From positions 186,001 to 250,000 of the forward strand of contig JANSXZ010000002.1 in assembly GCA_024742705.1 (NCBI GenBank): a stretch of 64,000 bases of DNA, written 5' to 3'. Under the pieces are notes generated by a model that saw only the letters and a program-made list of their open reading frames with translations, ran no database searches and was not told the DNA's origin. Both the position numbers and the translations under genes were made by a program. The stretch's first letter is position 1, and every line of letters starts with the position of its first letter. Origin of the DNA: Paracoccaceae bacterium (GTDB taxonomy: Bacteria > Pseudomonadota > Alphaproteobacteria > Rhodobacterales > Rhodobacteraceae). This document shows, in pieces, positions 7,729 through 18,111 of this stretch.

Positions 7729-9636
7729 ATGGCCAAAGTTATTGGTATCGACCTCGGGACCACCAACAGCTGCGTTGCGATCATGGATGGATCGCACCCG
7801 CGGGTGATTGAAAACGCCGAAGGCACCCGGACAACCCCGTCCATCGTGGCCTTCACCGAAAGCGAACGCCTTGTCGGGCAGCCGGCCAAACGGCAGGCCG
7901 TGACCAACGCGGACAACACGATTTTCGGTGTCAAGCGCCTGATCGGCCGCCGCAACGACGATGCGGATCTGGCCAAGGACAAGAAAAACCTGCCGTTCAA
8001 CGTGATCGATGGCGGCAATGGCGATGCATGGGTCGAGGCGCGCGGCGAGAAGTATTCGCCCAGCCAGATCAGCGCGTTCATCCTGGGCAAGATGAAGGAA
8101 ACCGCCGAAAGCTATCTGGGCGAGGAAGTGACGCAGGCCGTCATCACCGTGCCCGCGTATTTCAACGATGCCCAGCGGCAAGCCACCAAGGACGCCGGCA
8201 AGATCGCCGGGCTCGAGGTGCTGCGGATCATCAACGAACCGACAGCAGCGGCCCTTGCCTATGGTCTGGACAAGGAAAACACCCAGACGATCGCCGTCTA
8301 TGACCTCGGTGGAGGCACGTTCGACGTGACCATCCTGGAAATCGACGACGGTCTCTTCGAGGTGAAGTCGACCAACGGCGACACCTTCCTTGGCGGTGAA
8401 GATTTCGACATGCGGATCGTCAACTATCTGGCCGATGAATTCCGCAAGGAACATCAGGTCGATCTGACGAAGGACAAAATGGCCCTGCAACGCCTCAAGG
8501 AAGCGGCGGAAAAGGCCAAGATCGAACTCTCCTCATCCTCGCAGACGGAAATTAACCAGCCGTTCATCTCGATGGGATCGAACGGGCAGCCGCTTCACAT
8601 GGTGATGAAGCTGACCCGCGCCAAGCTGGAAAGCCTGGTGGGCGATCTGATCAAGGCGTCGATGAAGCCATGCCAGGCAGCCTTGAAGGATGCCGGCATC
8701 AGCGCCTCGGATATCGACGAAGTGGTGCTGGTCGGCGGCATGACGCGGATGCCCAAGGTGGTCGAGGAAGTCACCAAGTTCTTCGGCAAAGAGCCGCACA
8801 AGGGTGTGAACCCCGATGAGGTGGTCGCGATGGGCGCGGCCATTCAAGCCGGCGTTCTGCAGGGCGATGTCAAGGACGTTGTGCTGCTGGACGTTACCCC
8901 TCTCAGCCTGGGGATTGAAACGCTGGGTGGCGTGTTCACCCGCCTGATCGACCGCAACACCACGATACCGACGAAGAAATCGCAGATCTTCTCGACCGCC
9001 GAAGACAACCAGAACGCCGTGACGATCCGGGTGTTCCAGGGCGAACGCGAGATGGCCGCCGATAACAAGATCCTGGGCCAGTTCAATCTGGAAAACATCC
9101 CGCCCGCACCGCGCGGAATGCCCCAGATCGAGGTGACCTTCGATATTGACGCCAACGGCATCGTTTCGGTCGGCGCGATGGACAAGGGCACCGGCAAGGA
9201 GCAGAAGATCACGATCCAGGCGTCGGGTGGTCTGTCGGATGACGACATCGAGAAAATGGTCAAGGATGCCGAAGAGAACGCGGAAGCCGACAAGGCGCGT
9301 CGCGAGCTGATCGAATCCAAGAACCAGGCCGAAAGCCTGATCCACTCGACAGAAAAGTCGATGGAAGAACACGCGGACAAGGTGGATCCTTCGACCATCG
9401 AAGCCATCGAACTGGCCATCGCCGCGCTGAAGGACGAACTGGAAAAAGACAATGCCGACAAGATCAAGTCGGGCATCCAGAACGTGACCGAAGCGGCGAT
9501 GAAACTGGGCGAAGCGATCTACAAGGCCAGCCAGGAAGGGGCCGAAGATGACGGCCCCGCGCCCGCTGACGGCCCGGCGGATGACGACATCGTCGATGCA
9601 GAGTTCGAAGATCTGGACGACAACAAGCGTGCCTGA
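7729..9636 (+). CDS. dnaK: Hsp70 chaperone DnaK
   Basis: The 635-aa ATP-dependent chaperone works with DnaJ and GrpE in folding nascent and stressed proteins in the cytoplasm. The N-terminal ATPase domain shows [15 protein letters not shown], the [17 protein letters not shown] segment, [11 protein letters not shown] and [12 protein letters not shown]. The hydrophobic linker [19 protein letters not shown] leads to the substrate-binding domain. The C-terminus ends in an acidic tail with AEFEDLDD, the alphaproteobacterial version of the EEV-like end. An AAGGGA ribosome site precedes the ATG. It is followed by dnaJ 79 nt downstream; grpE lies far away at 57.6 kb with hrcA. Confidence 0.98.
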   Translation: MAKVIGIDLGTTNSCVAIMDGSHPRVIENAEGTRTTPSIVAFTESERLVGQPAKRQAVTNADNTIFGVKRLIGRRNDDADLAKDKKNLPFNVIDGGNGDAWVEARGEKYSPSQISAFILGKMKETAESYLGEEVTQAVITVPAYFNDAQRQATKDAGKIAGLEVLRIINEPTAAALAYGLDKENTQTIAVYDLGGGTFDVTILEIDDGLFEVKSTNGDTFLGGEDFDMRIVNYLADEFRKEHQVDLTKDKMALQRLKEAAEKAKIELSSSSQTEINQPFISMGSNGQPLHMVMKLTRAKLESLVGDLIKASMKPCQAALKDAGISASDIDEVVLVGGMTRMPKVVEEVTKFFGKEPHKGVNPDEVVAMGAAIQAGVLQGDVKDVVLLDVTPLSLGIETLGGVFTRLIDRNTTIPTKKSQIFSTAEDNQNAVTIRVFQGEREMAADNKILGQFNLENIPPAPRGMPQIEVTFDIDANGIVSVGAMDKGTGKEQKITIQASGGLSDDDIEKMVKDAEENAEADKARRELIESKNQAESLIHSTEKSMEEHADKVDPSTIEAIELAIAALKDELEKDNADKIKSGIQNVTEAAMKLGEAIYKASQEGAEDDGPAPADGPADDDIVDAEFEDLDDNKRA

Positions 9637-9658
9637 GGCATAGATCCGGGGCGTTTTT

Positions 9659-9685
9659 GGGCCGGTCCGACGTACGGGCCGGCCC
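9659..9685 (+). other. Strong hairpin between dnaK and dnaJ
   Basis: GGGCCGGTCC (9659-9668) and GGGCCGGCCC (9676-9685) form a 10-bp stem with one G-T pair around a 7-nt loop. No run of T follows, so it is not a classical terminator. It could stabilise the dnaK 3' end or lower read-through into dnaJ, giving more DnaK than DnaJ. That role is inference. Confidence 0.55.
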
Positions 9686-9715
9686 CATTTCGTTCCGTGA
9701 GAGAGGACATTCACG

Positions 9716-10867
9716 ATGTCGAAAAAAGACTTCTATGATGTGCTGGGCGTATCCAAGGGCGCTTCGGCCGATGAAATAAAGAAGGCCTACCGCCAGAAGG
9801 CCAAGGAATTCCACCCCGACCGGAACGCCGACAATCCGAACGCCGAGGCCCAGTTCAAGGAAGCCAACGAGGCCTACGAGGTTCTCAAGGACGCGGACAA
9901 GAAAGCGGCCTATGATCGGTTTGGCCACGCCGCCTTCGAAGGTGGCATGGGCGGTGGCGGACAACGCAGCGGTGGCCGTGGTTTTGGCGGCCAGGCCGAC
10001 TTCTCGAGCGCGTTCTCCGATGTCTTCGACGATCTGTTCGGCGATTTCATGGGCGGACAGCGTGGTGGCGGGCGGCGCGCGGCGCGCGGCTCGGACCTGC
10101 GCTATAACCTCAGGATCAACCTCGACGAGGCGTTTGCCGGTCTGCAAAAGACCATCAAGGTGCCCACCGCGATCATGTGCGAATCCTGCGATGGGTCGGG
10201 CGCCGAAGGCGGTGGCGAACCTTCGACATGCCCCACCTGCTCCGGTATGGGCAAGGTCCGTGCGCAGCAGGGGTTCTTTACGGTCGAACGCACCTGCCCG
10301 ACGTGTTCCGGGATCGGCCAGATCATCAAGAACCCCTGTAAATCCTGCGGCGGTGCCGGTCGGGTGGAAAAGGACCGCGCACTGAACGTCAACATACCCG
10401 CTGGTGTTGAAACCGGAACCCGCATCCGGCTTGCCGGTGAAGGCGAAGCAGGTATGCGCGGCGGCCCTCCGGGCGACCTCTACATTTTTGTCGAGGTCAC
10501 CAAGCATGATCTGTTCGAACGCGATGGTGTGAACCTCTATTGCCGTGTGCCGGTTTCCATGTCGAAGGCCGCTCTGGGCGGATCCATCGAAGTGCCCACG
10601 ATCGACGGAGGGCGCGGGCGGGTGCAGATACCTGCCGGTTCCCAATCCGGCCGGCAGATGCGCCTGCGCAGCAAGGGTATGCCCGCGCTGCGCGGTGGGG
10701 GAACGGGCGATATGTTCATCGAACTGGCCGTCGAAACGCCGGTGAACCTGACGGCCCGGCAAAAGGAACTTCTCGAAGAGTTCGACAAACTGAGCGAAGA
10801 TAACAACCCTGAATCGAAATCGTTCTTCTCCTCGGTGAAGGGCTTTTGGGACGGAATGAAGGGATAG
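9716..10867 (+). CDS. dnaJ: Hsp40 co-chaperone DnaJ
   Basis: The 383-aa type I J-protein stimulates DnaK ATPase and binds unfolded substrates. The J domain (1-70) has HPD at 33-35, followed by a Gly/Phe-rich stretch at about 75-115. The zinc domain has four CxxCxGxG repeats beginning CESC, CPTC, CPTC and CKSC, and the C-terminal domains end at [10 protein letters not shown]. The ATG follows GAGAGGA at normal distance. It is in the dnaK operon and is followed by a good intrinsic terminator. Confidence 0.98.
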   Translation: MSKKDFYDVLGVSKGASADEIKKAYRQKAKEFHPDRNADNPNAEAQFKEANEAYEVLKDADKKAAYDRFGHAAFEGGMGGGGQRSGGRGFGGQADFSSAFSDVFDDLFGDFMGGQRGGGRRAARGSDLRYNLRINLDEAFAGLQKTIKVPTAIMCESCDGSGAEGGGEPSTCPTCSGMGKVRAQQGFFTVERTCPTCSGIGQIIKNPCKSCGGAGRVEKDRALNVNIPAGVETGTRIRLAGEGEAGMRGGPPGDLYIFVEVTKHDLFERDGVNLYCRVPVSMSKAALGGSIEVPTIDGGRGRVQIPAGSQSGRQMRLRSKGMPALRGGGTGDMFIELAVETPVNLTARQKELLEEFDKLSEDNNPESKSFFSSVKGFWDGMKG

Positions 10868-10890
10868 ACCCCTCTGGTTAAGACTTCCTG

Positions 10891-10922
10891 AAGGCGGACA
10901 GAGTTGTTCGCCTTTTGTTTTT
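10891..10922 (+). terminator. Intrinsic terminator after dnaJ
   Basis: AAGGCGGAC (10891-10899) pairs with GTTCGCCTT (10906-10914) with one G-T pair around AGAGTT, and TTGTTTTT follows. This closes the dnaK-dnaJ operon before radC. Confidence 0.8.
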
Positions 10923-10979
10923 CTCGTGGGCACTTCGCTGTTAACCTGGCGGTAACCGTATCCGTGCTTTCAATGGTAC

Positions 10980-11741
10980 ATGGTCCGCGATTCTGCCTTT
11001 TCAGAAGCCCCCTTGCCGCTTTTCGACAGCGACGAAGCCTTGCCCGTGCCGCTGGCAAAGGGACGCCTGCCATCCTATATCGCCGATCATCGGGCCCGGC
11101 TGCGCGACCGGTTTGCCGTCGGTGGCGCTCAGGCCATCCCTGACTATGAACTGCTCGAATTGCTGCTGTTCAGGTCCATCCCCCGCCAGGATGTGAAACC
11201 CCTCGCGCGTTGCCTGATCGAACGTTTCGGCGATTTCAATCGCGTGCTGACCGCGCCACCCGAAAGGCTGCAGGAAATCAGGGGCGTAGGACCGGCAACC
11301 GTGACCGATCTGAAGATCGTCGAAGCCGCCGCGCACCGTATGGCCCGCGCCCGCATAATCCAACGTCACGTCATATCGGGTTGGGGCGCTCTGCTCGATT
11401 ATTGCCATACGACGATGGCACATCGTGAAACCGAACAGTTTCGCGTGTTCTACCTCGATCGGAAGAACACTCTGATCGCCGACGAGGAACAGGCCCGCGG
11501 CACCGTCGATCACGTACCCGTCTACCCACGCGAAGTGGCCAAGCGCGCGCTGGAACTGAACGCTTCGGCGATTATCGTGGTCCACAATCACCCCTCGGGT
11601 GATCCGACCCCGTCGCAGGCCGATATCGGGATGACGGCTCAAATCCAGGCCGCATGCGATGCACTTGGGCTCACGTTGCACGATCACATCATCATCGGAA
11701 AATCGACGGAACTCAGCTTTCGCTCGGAAGGGTACCTGTGA
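10980..11741 (+). CDS. radC: RadC/JAB-domain protein
   Basis: A 253-aa RadC-family protein. The N-terminal UPF0758 region contains a helix-hairpin-helix-like IRGVGPATVTDLK at about 100-112. The C-terminal JAB/MPN domain has the metal site H202, H204 and D215 in VVHNHPSGDPTPSQAD. The family was named for DNA repair in E. coli, but that role has been questioned and the real substrate of the JAB domain is unknown. It starts 60 nt after the dnaJ terminator and is probably transcribed alone. The downstream gene is convergent, ending 10 nt away. Confidence 0.92.
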   Translation: MVRDSAFSEAPLPLFDSDEALPVPLAKGRLPSYIADHRARLRDRFAVGGAQAIPDYELLELLLFRSIPRQDVKPLARCLIERFGDFNRVLTAPPERLQEIRGVGPATVTDLKIVEAAAHRMARARIIQRHVISGWGALLDYCHTTMAHRETEQFRVFYLDRKNTLIADEEQARGTVDHVPVYPREVAKRALELNASAIIVVHNHPSGDPTPSQADIGMTAQIQAACDALGLTLHDHIIIGKSTELSFRSEGYL

Positions 11742-11751
11742 TGCCCGCCAC

Positions 11752-13308
11752 CTACCGCACCCAGACTTCGACCCGCCGGTTCACCTGCCGGCCCCAATCG
11801 CTGTCATCGCAGGCCATCGGCATCGCCTCGCCAAAAGCCGCCACTTCCAGCGTCACCCGGTCCGTGCCACCTGTGGTCGCCGTAGCCACGGCATCGCGGA
11901 CTGCACGCGCCCTTTGGCGTGCAATTACAAGGTTGCCCGAGGCCGCGCCGACTCCGTCGCTGAAACCCACGAACACCAGGCGGCGGGCGTCATAGGTGCC
12001 CGCATCCAGCGCCGCGGCCAACTGGGCCACATTGGACCGCGATTGCGCATCGAGGCGGCTGGATCCGGTTTCAAATCGAAAAGACGTGGTGAGGCGCGCC
12101 AGAGGTCGCAAGGTGCGCACAAGATCCTGGAGCACATCCAGACCGATCTCTGGTCCGGCCGAAGATATCGCGTTAACCAACCGATCGCCCTGCGCGTTCC
12201 AGGCGATTTCTTCAGGTGCCTGATCGACGAGACCGACCCGCCGGATCACAACCTGCGCCGCTGGGCCGCGGGCAAAGGCCAGAAAATCCCGCGCGATCTT
12301 CGGGAACCGCCGGGCCGGGAAATAGAGAAACATCGGAGAGGTCAGCGGATAGTCTTCGGTCTTGACCGTCCGCCGCGTCGCGGCGAGCGCATATCCACAA
12401 ACTCCTGTGAGAGTCAGCATTCGTGCGCTTCCCAACTCGGCGAAACTGGTCAGGCCGATGGCGAAGGGATCGCGCACCACGGCTTCGGCCAAATGCGCCC
12501 CACGCGCGTGGCGCTGCACATCGCCCGCCAGCGTCAGCCGGACGGGCGCCATCAGGCCATCTTCAACCGCCTGCGCCAGGCCCGAGCCGGCCAGGGGCAA
12601 ATGCAACGCTATCGGTGCATCGGGCCCGCCCAACTGAACCCAGTTGTCGATCTGGCCCGAAAACACCGCGGCCAGATCCGGGGTCGAGATCTGACGCACC
12701 GGATTGCCGGGCGACACGACCGGCACCAGCGCATCCAGCGCCAGAACGCGGCTTCTGTTCGCCTCGGTCAGATCGCCCAACCCGGCCTCGCGGGCGCGGG
12801 CACGTTCGCCCGGCCGTATCTCGCGCAGGGCCATGACGATATCCGCCTCATTGGCCAAAAGATCGGCAAATCCTTCATCGGTCGTGGTTACACGAAATCC
12901 GAATATGGCGCGCAGCTTGCCAGTGGTGCGGTCGGACAGGTGGTATTCGAAGCGGGTGTCCGACAGCGGTGTTTGCGCCACCGAAAAGCCGTTGCGCTGC
13001 GCGAATCCTTCGATCAACCCCGGCAACAGCGCATCGCCCATCGTTGCCGAACCGGAAAAGAACAACTCGGCCACATAGTCCGAGAGGTTGGGACAACCTG
13101 GGCCGTCACACGACACACCGGATCCATCCACCGTCAGTTCGCCATAAACCGTTTCGACGCGGTAGAATTCGCCATCGAACCCCAGAAGGGTGCCATTGAT
13201 TTCGACCGCGCCGTCAGGCGATGTCAGCGTCACATCCTGTGCAACGCCGGGGCCTGCGATCAGCAATGCAAAAAGTGCGGCGAAAACCACCGCACAGATC
13301 CTTTTCAT
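11752..13308 (-). CDS. Periplasmic PstS-like binding domain fused to an OmpA C-terminal domain
   Basis: The 518-aa protein has a signal peptide (MKRICAVVFAALFALLIAG, cleavage near VAQ-D at 24) and two recognisable modules. Residues about 80-370 look like a periplasmic binding protein of the phosphate/PBP-like type (FSGSATMGDALLPGLIEGF, ADIVMALREI, LVPVVSPGNPV, FSGQIDNW). Residues about 395-518 form an OmpA peptidoglycan-binding domain (FETGSSRLD, VFVGFSDGVGAASGNLVIARQRA, closing with NRRVEVWVR). It would therefore be held on the cell wall while binding a small ligand, perhaps an anion. No transporter partner is adjacent. It is followed closely (21 nt gap) by an anchored orphan gene that lies upstream in transcription. 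Confidence 0.8.
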   Translation of the reverse strand: MKRICAVVFAALFALLIAGPGVAQDVTLTSPDGAVEINGTLLGFDGEFYRVETVYGELTVDGSGVSCDGPGCPNLSDYVAELFFSGSATMGDALLPGLIEGFAQRNGFSVAQTPLSDTRFEYHLSDRTTGKLRAIFGFRVTTTDEGFADLLANEADIVMALREIRPGERARAREAGLGDLTEANRSRVLALDALVPVVSPGNPVRQISTPDLAAVFSGQIDNWVQLGGPDAPIALHLPLAGSGLAQAVEDGLMAPVRLTLAGDVQRHARGAHLAEAVVRDPFAIGLTSFAELGSARMLTLTGVCGYALAATRRTVKTEDYPLTSPMFLYFPARRFPKIARDFLAFARGPAAQVVIRRVGLVDQAPEEIAWNAQGDRLVNAISSAGPEIGLDVLQDLVRTLRPLARLTTSFRFETGSSRLDAQSRSNVAQLAAALDAGTYDARRLVFVGFSDGVGAASGNLVIARQRARAVRDAVATATTGGTDRVTLEVAAFGEAMPMACDDSDWGRQVNRRVEVWVR

Positions 13309-13329
13309 GGCACAGCCTTCGGATGGGTA

Positions 13330-14286
13330 TCACTTTCCGGCGACTGTCAGGTCATCGACCAGATTATTCAACACCAGAAAGTTCCCGACAGCGGCGCAGC
13401 CCGGAACGGACATTCCAACGTCGCTTGTGCGCAACACTCCGTCGTCGCGCAGTTCAAGGGTTTGCGCCTCGATCTCGCGGCCACAGTTGCGCGCTGTCAC
13501 TTCGGTTTCGATGCTCAGTGCGATCACACCATCCTGCGAGGCCGTGGCCCGCGGAAAGGTGTAGATGTCGGCGATCAGAGGTGACGGCGCATCGGCATCG
13601 CCCAGACGGGTCAGAAAGCCCTGATTGCCCATGGCTGCGGCATCCGGTGCGCGCGGGGCCCCATGCCAAACGTGCCCCGCCTCGCCATAGCCTGCGCCGA
13701 ACTCGCGCGCGTGCAATTCGAAACCGGTATCACCCGCCCATTGCAGCACCACCCGGTCATAAAACGCGAGCGAAGGCACCTGTGTCGTCGCCACCGCGCC
13801 ATTGCCGTTCGCGAATTCGACGATCATCACCGCAACAGGGGCCAGCGCAGGCACTCGCACCCGAATTTCGCCCGCAGAGTCGGTTGTATCCGTGAACATC
13901 ATTCCATTGTGATGCACAGTCAGGCGTTCGTTTGCCATGCATGGCGCCTGCACACGCAGATCCACCATGGCGCCCGGCAGCGTTTCCGCATCGGCCTCGA
14001 CCGCGCAGGAGGCCGCCACCGCCGGCGCCGTATCGGGCAGCTTCGGCACCACGTTTTGCGCCACGGTGCGCAGCTCTGCCTCATGTTCGGCTGCTGTCAG
14101 CGCGATGCCCGACACATCAAGCGTCGTGTTGTCATCGTCAAGATTCATGGCGACCAGCACGCCGGCCTGCACATCGGGCCCGTAGCCCAGGCTTTGCGGG
14201 GTGGCATCCATCTGCATCACATAGCCGATGCCCAACGCCACCGCTATGGTTCCGCCGGTCAAGCCGAATTGACGCAGTCGTTGCAT
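13330..14286 (-). CDS. Membrane-anchored protein of unknown function
   Basis: The 318-aa product has one N-terminal hydrophobic segment (about residues 8-23, GLTGGTIAVALGIGYVM), best read as an uncleaved anchor or signal peptide, followed by a periplasmic domain with few recognisable motifs and several cysteines. The start at 14286 is preferred over the ATG 12 nt upstream because GGAG lies 6 nt before it. It lies downstream of secA (about 100 nt) and just upstream of the binding-protein/OmpA fusion on the same strand, so the two orphans may work together at the envelope. I cannot assign a family or function. Confidence 0.7.
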   Translation of the reverse strand: MQRLRQFGLTGGTIAVALGIGYVMQMDATPQSLGYGPDVQAGVLVAMNLDDDNTTLDVSGIALTAAEHEAELRTVAQNVVPKLPDTAPAVAASCAVEADAETLPGAMVDLRVQAPCMANERLTVHHNGMMFTDTTDSAGEIRVRVPALAPVAVMIVEFANGNGAVATTQVPSLAFYDRVVLQWAGDTGFELHAREFGAGYGEAGHVWHGAPRAPDAAAMGNQGFLTRLGDADAPSPLIADIYTFPRATASQDGVIALSIETEVTARNCGREIEAQTLELRDDGVLRTSDVGMSVPGCAAVGNFLVLNNLVDDLTVAGK

Positions 14287-14387
14287 GACATACTCCATCC
14301 CTCAAAAGGTTGGACAAAATATGTTAACAAAACGGGGCCAAGATGTGGCACCGCGGCGGAGTCATTGCGGCACCGCCGCCGGCCGGA

Positions 14388-17084
14388 TCACACGAGGCGA
14401 CCGTGGCAGTGTTTGAACTTCTTGCCCGAACCGCAGGGGCAGGCATCATTGCGGCCCGGATTGCCCCAAGTCGCCGGATCGTTTTCATCGAAGCCGCCCG
14501 CAGCCTCCGCCGGGGCCGTGGTGGGGGCATTGGTTTCGGCCGCGCGCAGCATGTCGGCCTGTTGCGCCGCCATCTGCTCGATCATCTGGCGCTGTTCTTC
14601 TTCGCTGATGGGGCGCACATGGGCCAGTTGCTGAGCCACGGTGCTGCGCAGACCGTCCAGCAGCCCTTCGAACAGCTGGAACGCCTCGCTCTTGTATTCG
14701 TTCAGCGGGTCGCGGTTGGCATATCCGCGAAACCCGACCACCGATCGCAGGTGTTCCAGCGTCAACAGATGCTCGCGCCACTTTGAATCGATGGTTTGCA
14801 GAAGAACCTGCTTTTCGATCATACGCATCGTTTCCGGGCCAAAGCCGGCGGCCTTGCGCGCCATCAGTTCATCGCTGGCCTTGCTCAGCCGTTCGATGAT
14901 CTGCTCGTCGTCCACACCGTCTTCCTCGGCCCATTCGATCACCGGCACATCAAGGCCCAGCTTTTCGATCGACGCGGCATAGAGACCCTGGGTGTTCCAC
15001 TGGTCGGCGTAGGTTTTGGGCGGCATGAATTCATCGACCAGATCTTCGATGACCTGGTGGCGCATGTCGCTGGTGATCTCCGACAGGTCCGCGGCGGCCA
15101 TGATTTCCAGACGCTGGCCAAAGATCACCTTGCGCTGATCGTTCATCACGTCGTCGAACTTCAGAACCTGTTTGCGCATGTCAAAGTTGCGGCCTTCGAC
15201 CTTGGCCTGCGCCCGCTCGAGCGATTTGTTCACCCAGGGGTGAATGATCGCCTCGCCTTCCTTCATCCCCAGTGTCCGCAATACCTTGTCGAGCCGCTCT
15301 GACCCGAAGATCCGCATCAGATCGTCCTCGAGCGACAGGTAGAAGGCCGACCGCCCCGGATCGCCCTGCCGGCCCGAGCGGCCGCGCAGCTGGTTGTCGA
15401 TCCGACGGCTTTCGTGGCGTTCGGACGCCAGCACATACAGACCGCCAGCGGCGATCACCTTCGCCTTCTCGTCGGCGTGTTCGGCTTCGATCCGCGCGCG
15501 CAACGCATCGACATCGGCGTCGGGATCGGCCACCAGCGCCTCGAGAACCTTCATCTCGACGTTTCCGCCCAACTGGATGTCGGTGCCGCGCCCGGCCATG
15601 TTGGTCGCGATGGTGACGGCGCCCAGCTTGCCCGCATCGGCGACGATCTGCGCTTCCTGTTCATGCTGCCGGGCGTTCAGAACGTTGTGCCGCACCTGCT
15701 GCGCCGTCAGCATCTGGCTGAGCATTTCCGATTTCTCGATCGACGTCGTGCCCACCAGAACCGGCTGGCCCTTTTCGTTGGCGCGCTTGATCTCGTCGAT
15801 CATCGCCTGGTACTTTTCCGCCGCCGTGCGATACACCTTGTCGTCTTCGTCCTCGCGCGCAACCGGCTTGTTCGTGGGCACCTCGACAACGCCGAGGCCA
15901 TAGATCTCCTGAAATTCCTCGGCTTCGGTCGCTGCCGTGCCGGTCATCCCCGCCAGTTTGTCATACAGCCGGAAGAAATTCTGGAACGTCACGCTGGCCA
16001 GTGTCACGTTCTCGGGCTGGATCTTGACGCCCTCCTTGGCCTCTATGGCCTGGTGCAGCCCTTCCGACAGCCGCCTGCCGGCCATCATGCGGCCGGTGAA
16101 TTCGTCGATCAGAACCACATCGCCGTCACGAACGATATAGTCCTTGTCGCGCTGAAACATGTGATGCGCGCGCAGACCCTGATTGACATGATGCACGATC
16201 GTCGTGCTTTCGGGATCGTACAGCGACTGATCCGCGTTCAGCAGACCCCGTGCCTGAAGCTGTTGTTCGAGGTATTCGTTGCCATCCTCGGTGAACGTGA
16301 CCGACCGCGTCTTTTCATCTATCTCGTAGTGGTCGGGCGTCAGCAGCGGGATCACCGCGTCAATCGCGACGTACAGGTCAGAGCGGTCCTGCGAGGGGCC
16401 GGAAATGATCAGCGGGGTGCGCGCTTCGTCGATCAGGATGCTGTCGACCTCGTCGACGATCGCGAAATGATGGTCGCGCTGGAACATTTCGGACAGTTCC
16501 GATTTCATGTTGTCGCGCAGATAGTCAAAGCCCAGTTCGTTGTTGGTTGCGTAGGTCACGTCGCAGGCATAAGCGGCCTTCTTCTCGTCGTTGGGCATGT
16601 TGGAATACACATGCCCCGTGGTCATCCCCAATGCGGCGTAAACTTTGCCCATCCACTCGCTGTCGCGTTTGGCGAGGTAATCGTTGACGGTGACGATATG
16701 CACGCTTTTGCCGACCAGCGCGTTCAAATAGGCCGGAAAGGTGGCCACCAGGGTCTTGCCTTCGCCGGTCTTCATTTCGGCGATGTTGCCCTGATGCATG
16801 AAGATCCCGCCCAGCAGCTGCACATCGAACGCGCGCAACCCCAATGCACGGCGCGCGGCCTCGCGGCAATTGGCGAAAGCTTCGGGCAGAATGTCGTCGA
16901 GGCTTTCGCCTGCGGCCACGCGCTGACGGAAAGCTTCGGTCTTTTCGATCAGGCCGGCATCGCTCAGGGCCTCGAATTCGGGCTCGAGCGCGTTGATCCG
17001 TTCGACCAGCGGGCGCGTAGCCTTGACCTTGCGGTCGTTCGGCGTTCCGAAGACCTTTTTGGCGATAGTTCCGATACCCAGCAT
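14388..17084 (-). CDS. secA: Preprotein translocase ATPase SecA
   Basis: SecA drives unfolded preproteins through SecYEG. The 898-aa protein has Walker A MKTGEGKT at 104-111, the [13 protein letters not shown] Walker B/helicase motif near 208-220, the second nucleotide fold with GTTSIEKSE and [12 protein letters not shown], and a C-terminal zinc site C882, C884, C893, H894 that binds SecB and phospholipid. The ATG at 17084 is preferred to the GTG at 17090 because GGAG sits 5 nt before it. It is divergent from the parvulin gene across 174 nt, which must hold both promoters. Confidence 0.98.
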   Translation of the reverse strand: MLGIGTIAKKVFGTPNDRKVKATRPLVERINALEPEFEALSDAGLIEKTEAFRQRVAAGESLDDILPEAFANCREAARRALGLRAFDVQLLGGIFMHQGNIAEMKTGEGKTLVATFPAYLNALVGKSVHIVTVNDYLAKRDSEWMGKVYAALGMTTGHVYSNMPNDEKKAAYACDVTYATNNELGFDYLRDNMKSELSEMFQRDHHFAIVDEVDSILIDEARTPLIISGPSQDRSDLYVAIDAVIPLLTPDHYEIDEKTRSVTFTEDGNEYLEQQLQARGLLNADQSLYDPESTTIVHHVNQGLRAHHMFQRDKDYIVRDGDVVLIDEFTGRMMAGRRLSEGLHQAIEAKEGVKIQPENVTLASVTFQNFFRLYDKLAGMTGTAATEAEEFQEIYGLGVVEVPTNKPVAREDEDDKVYRTAAEKYQAMIDEIKRANEKGQPVLVGTTSIEKSEMLSQMLTAQQVRHNVLNARQHEQEAQIVADAGKLGAVTIATNMAGRGTDIQLGGNVEMKVLEALVADPDADVDALRARIEAEHADEKAKVIAAGGLYVLASERHESRRIDNQLRGRSGRQGDPGRSAFYLSLEDDLMRIFGSERLDKVLRTLGMKEGEAIIHPWVNKSLERAQAKVEGRNFDMRKQVLKFDDVMNDQRKVIFGQRLEIMAAADLSEITSDMRHQVIEDLVDEFMPPKTYADQWNTQGLYAASIEKLGLDVPVIEWAEEDGVDDEQIIERLSKASDELMARKAAGFGPETMRMIEKQVLLQTIDSKWREHLLTLEHLRSVVGFRGYANRDPLNEYKSEAFQLFEGLLDGLRSTVAQQLAHVRPISEEEQRQMIEQMAAQQADMLRAAETNAPTTAPAEAAGGFDENDPATWGNPGRNDACPCGSGKKFKHCHGRLV

Positions 17085-17258
17085 GCTCACTCCAGCGGCT
17101 CTGACCTAATCGTGCCCGGCGAAGCCTTGCCCGCCCCGCACGCAGCCCGTAGATACGTTGGTGAAGACGGCCCTGCGCCAAGCCATGAGGCGATGTAAGG
17201 GGCGCGTCATACAGTGTCAACGCCGTGCCCCGTCACGGCTCTGCAATAGGATGATTCT

Positions 17259-18110
17259 ATGCCGAAAGGTCTCACTTTTTTGCCCGCTCTCGCTCTGGCG
17301 GGGGTGCTGGCGCTGCCACTCGGCGCCCAGGAAACCCCAACCGCCGAAACGGTGGTGGCCACGGTCAACGGTCAGGAGATCACGCTGGGCCATATGATCA
17401 TCGCCCATGCCACGCTGCCCGAACAGTACCGCCAATTGCCGGCCAACGTGCTGTTTGACGGTATTTTGGAACAATTGATCCAGCAAAGCGCGCTGGCGCA
17501 GTCGTTCAGCGGCGATCTGCCGTCGCGGGTCACGCTTTCGCTGGAAAACGAGGAACGGTCGCTTCTGGCCGCCGAGGTTGTCGAAGACATCATGCGCGAC
17601 GCCGCCAGCGACGATGAAATCGCCGCCGCCTATGCCGAAACCTATGCCAATGGCGATATGGGCGAGGAATACAACGCGTCGCATATCCTGGTGGAAACCG
17701 AAGAAGCGGCCCGTCAGATCAAGGCCGATCTTGATGCCGGCGCGGATTTCGCGGAAACCGCACGCGAGAAATCGACCGGTCCGTCGGGGCCGGGCGGCGG
17801 TGCGTTGGGTTGGTTTGGAACCGGCATGATGGTTCCCGATTTCGAGGCCGCGGTCATCGCGCTCAGCCCCGGCGAAGTGTCCGCCCCGGTCCAGACGCAG
17901 TTCGGCTGGCATGTGATCCTGCTGAACGAAACGCGGGTAAAGGCAGCGCCGGCGCTGGAAGACGTGCGCGAGGAAATCGCCAACGGGATTCGCCAGCAAG
18001 CCGCGACCAACTTCATCAACGCCGCAGCCGAAAGCGCCGATGTCCAGCGCCCCGATCTGAGCGGACTGGCACCCGAAATCCTGCGCAGCATGTCATTGCT
18101 GGAGAATTGA
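17259..18110 (+). CDS. Periplasmic parvulin-type peptidyl-prolyl isomerase
   Basis: The 283-aa protein has a Sec signal peptide (residues 1 to about 23, ending LGAQ), so it acts in the periplasm on newly exported proteins, apt for its place beside secA. The PpiC/parvulin domain spans about 142-232: NASHILVETEEAA, GPGGGALGWFGTGMMVPDFE and FGWHVILLNETR are the conserved strands. The N-terminal part resembles the SurA/PrsA chaperone arm. argJ starts 1 nt after its stop codon, so the two are probably translated from one message. Confidence 0.9.
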   Translation: MPKGLTFLPALALAGVLALPLGAQETPTAETVVATVNGQEITLGHMIIAHATLPEQYRQLPANVLFDGILEQLIQQSALAQSFSGDLPSRVTLSLENEERSLLAAEVVEDIMRDAASDDEIAAAYAETYANGDMGEEYNASHILVETEEAARQIKADLDAGADFAETAREKSTGPSGPGGGALGWFGTGMMVPDFEAAVIALSPGEVSAPVQTQFGWHVILLNETRVKAAPALEDVREEIANGIRQQAATNFINAAAESADVQRPDLSGLAPEILRSMSLLEN

Positions 18111-18111
18111 T

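Noticed and set aside
6040-8490. 816-codon open frame antisense to dnaK, alkB and the permease
   Set aside because: It runs antisense through dnaK and the export permease, whose own frames show clear family motifs. It has no protein-like composition; long antisense frames are common in high-GC genomes.
12392-12400. TATCCACAA resembling a DnaA box
   Set aside because: Single copy inside the coding sequence of the binding-protein/OmpA fusion, with no cluster nearby.
11659-13584. 641-codon open frame opposite the binding-protein/OmpA gene
   Set aside because: The minus-strand frame has a signal peptide and domain motifs; the other has none.
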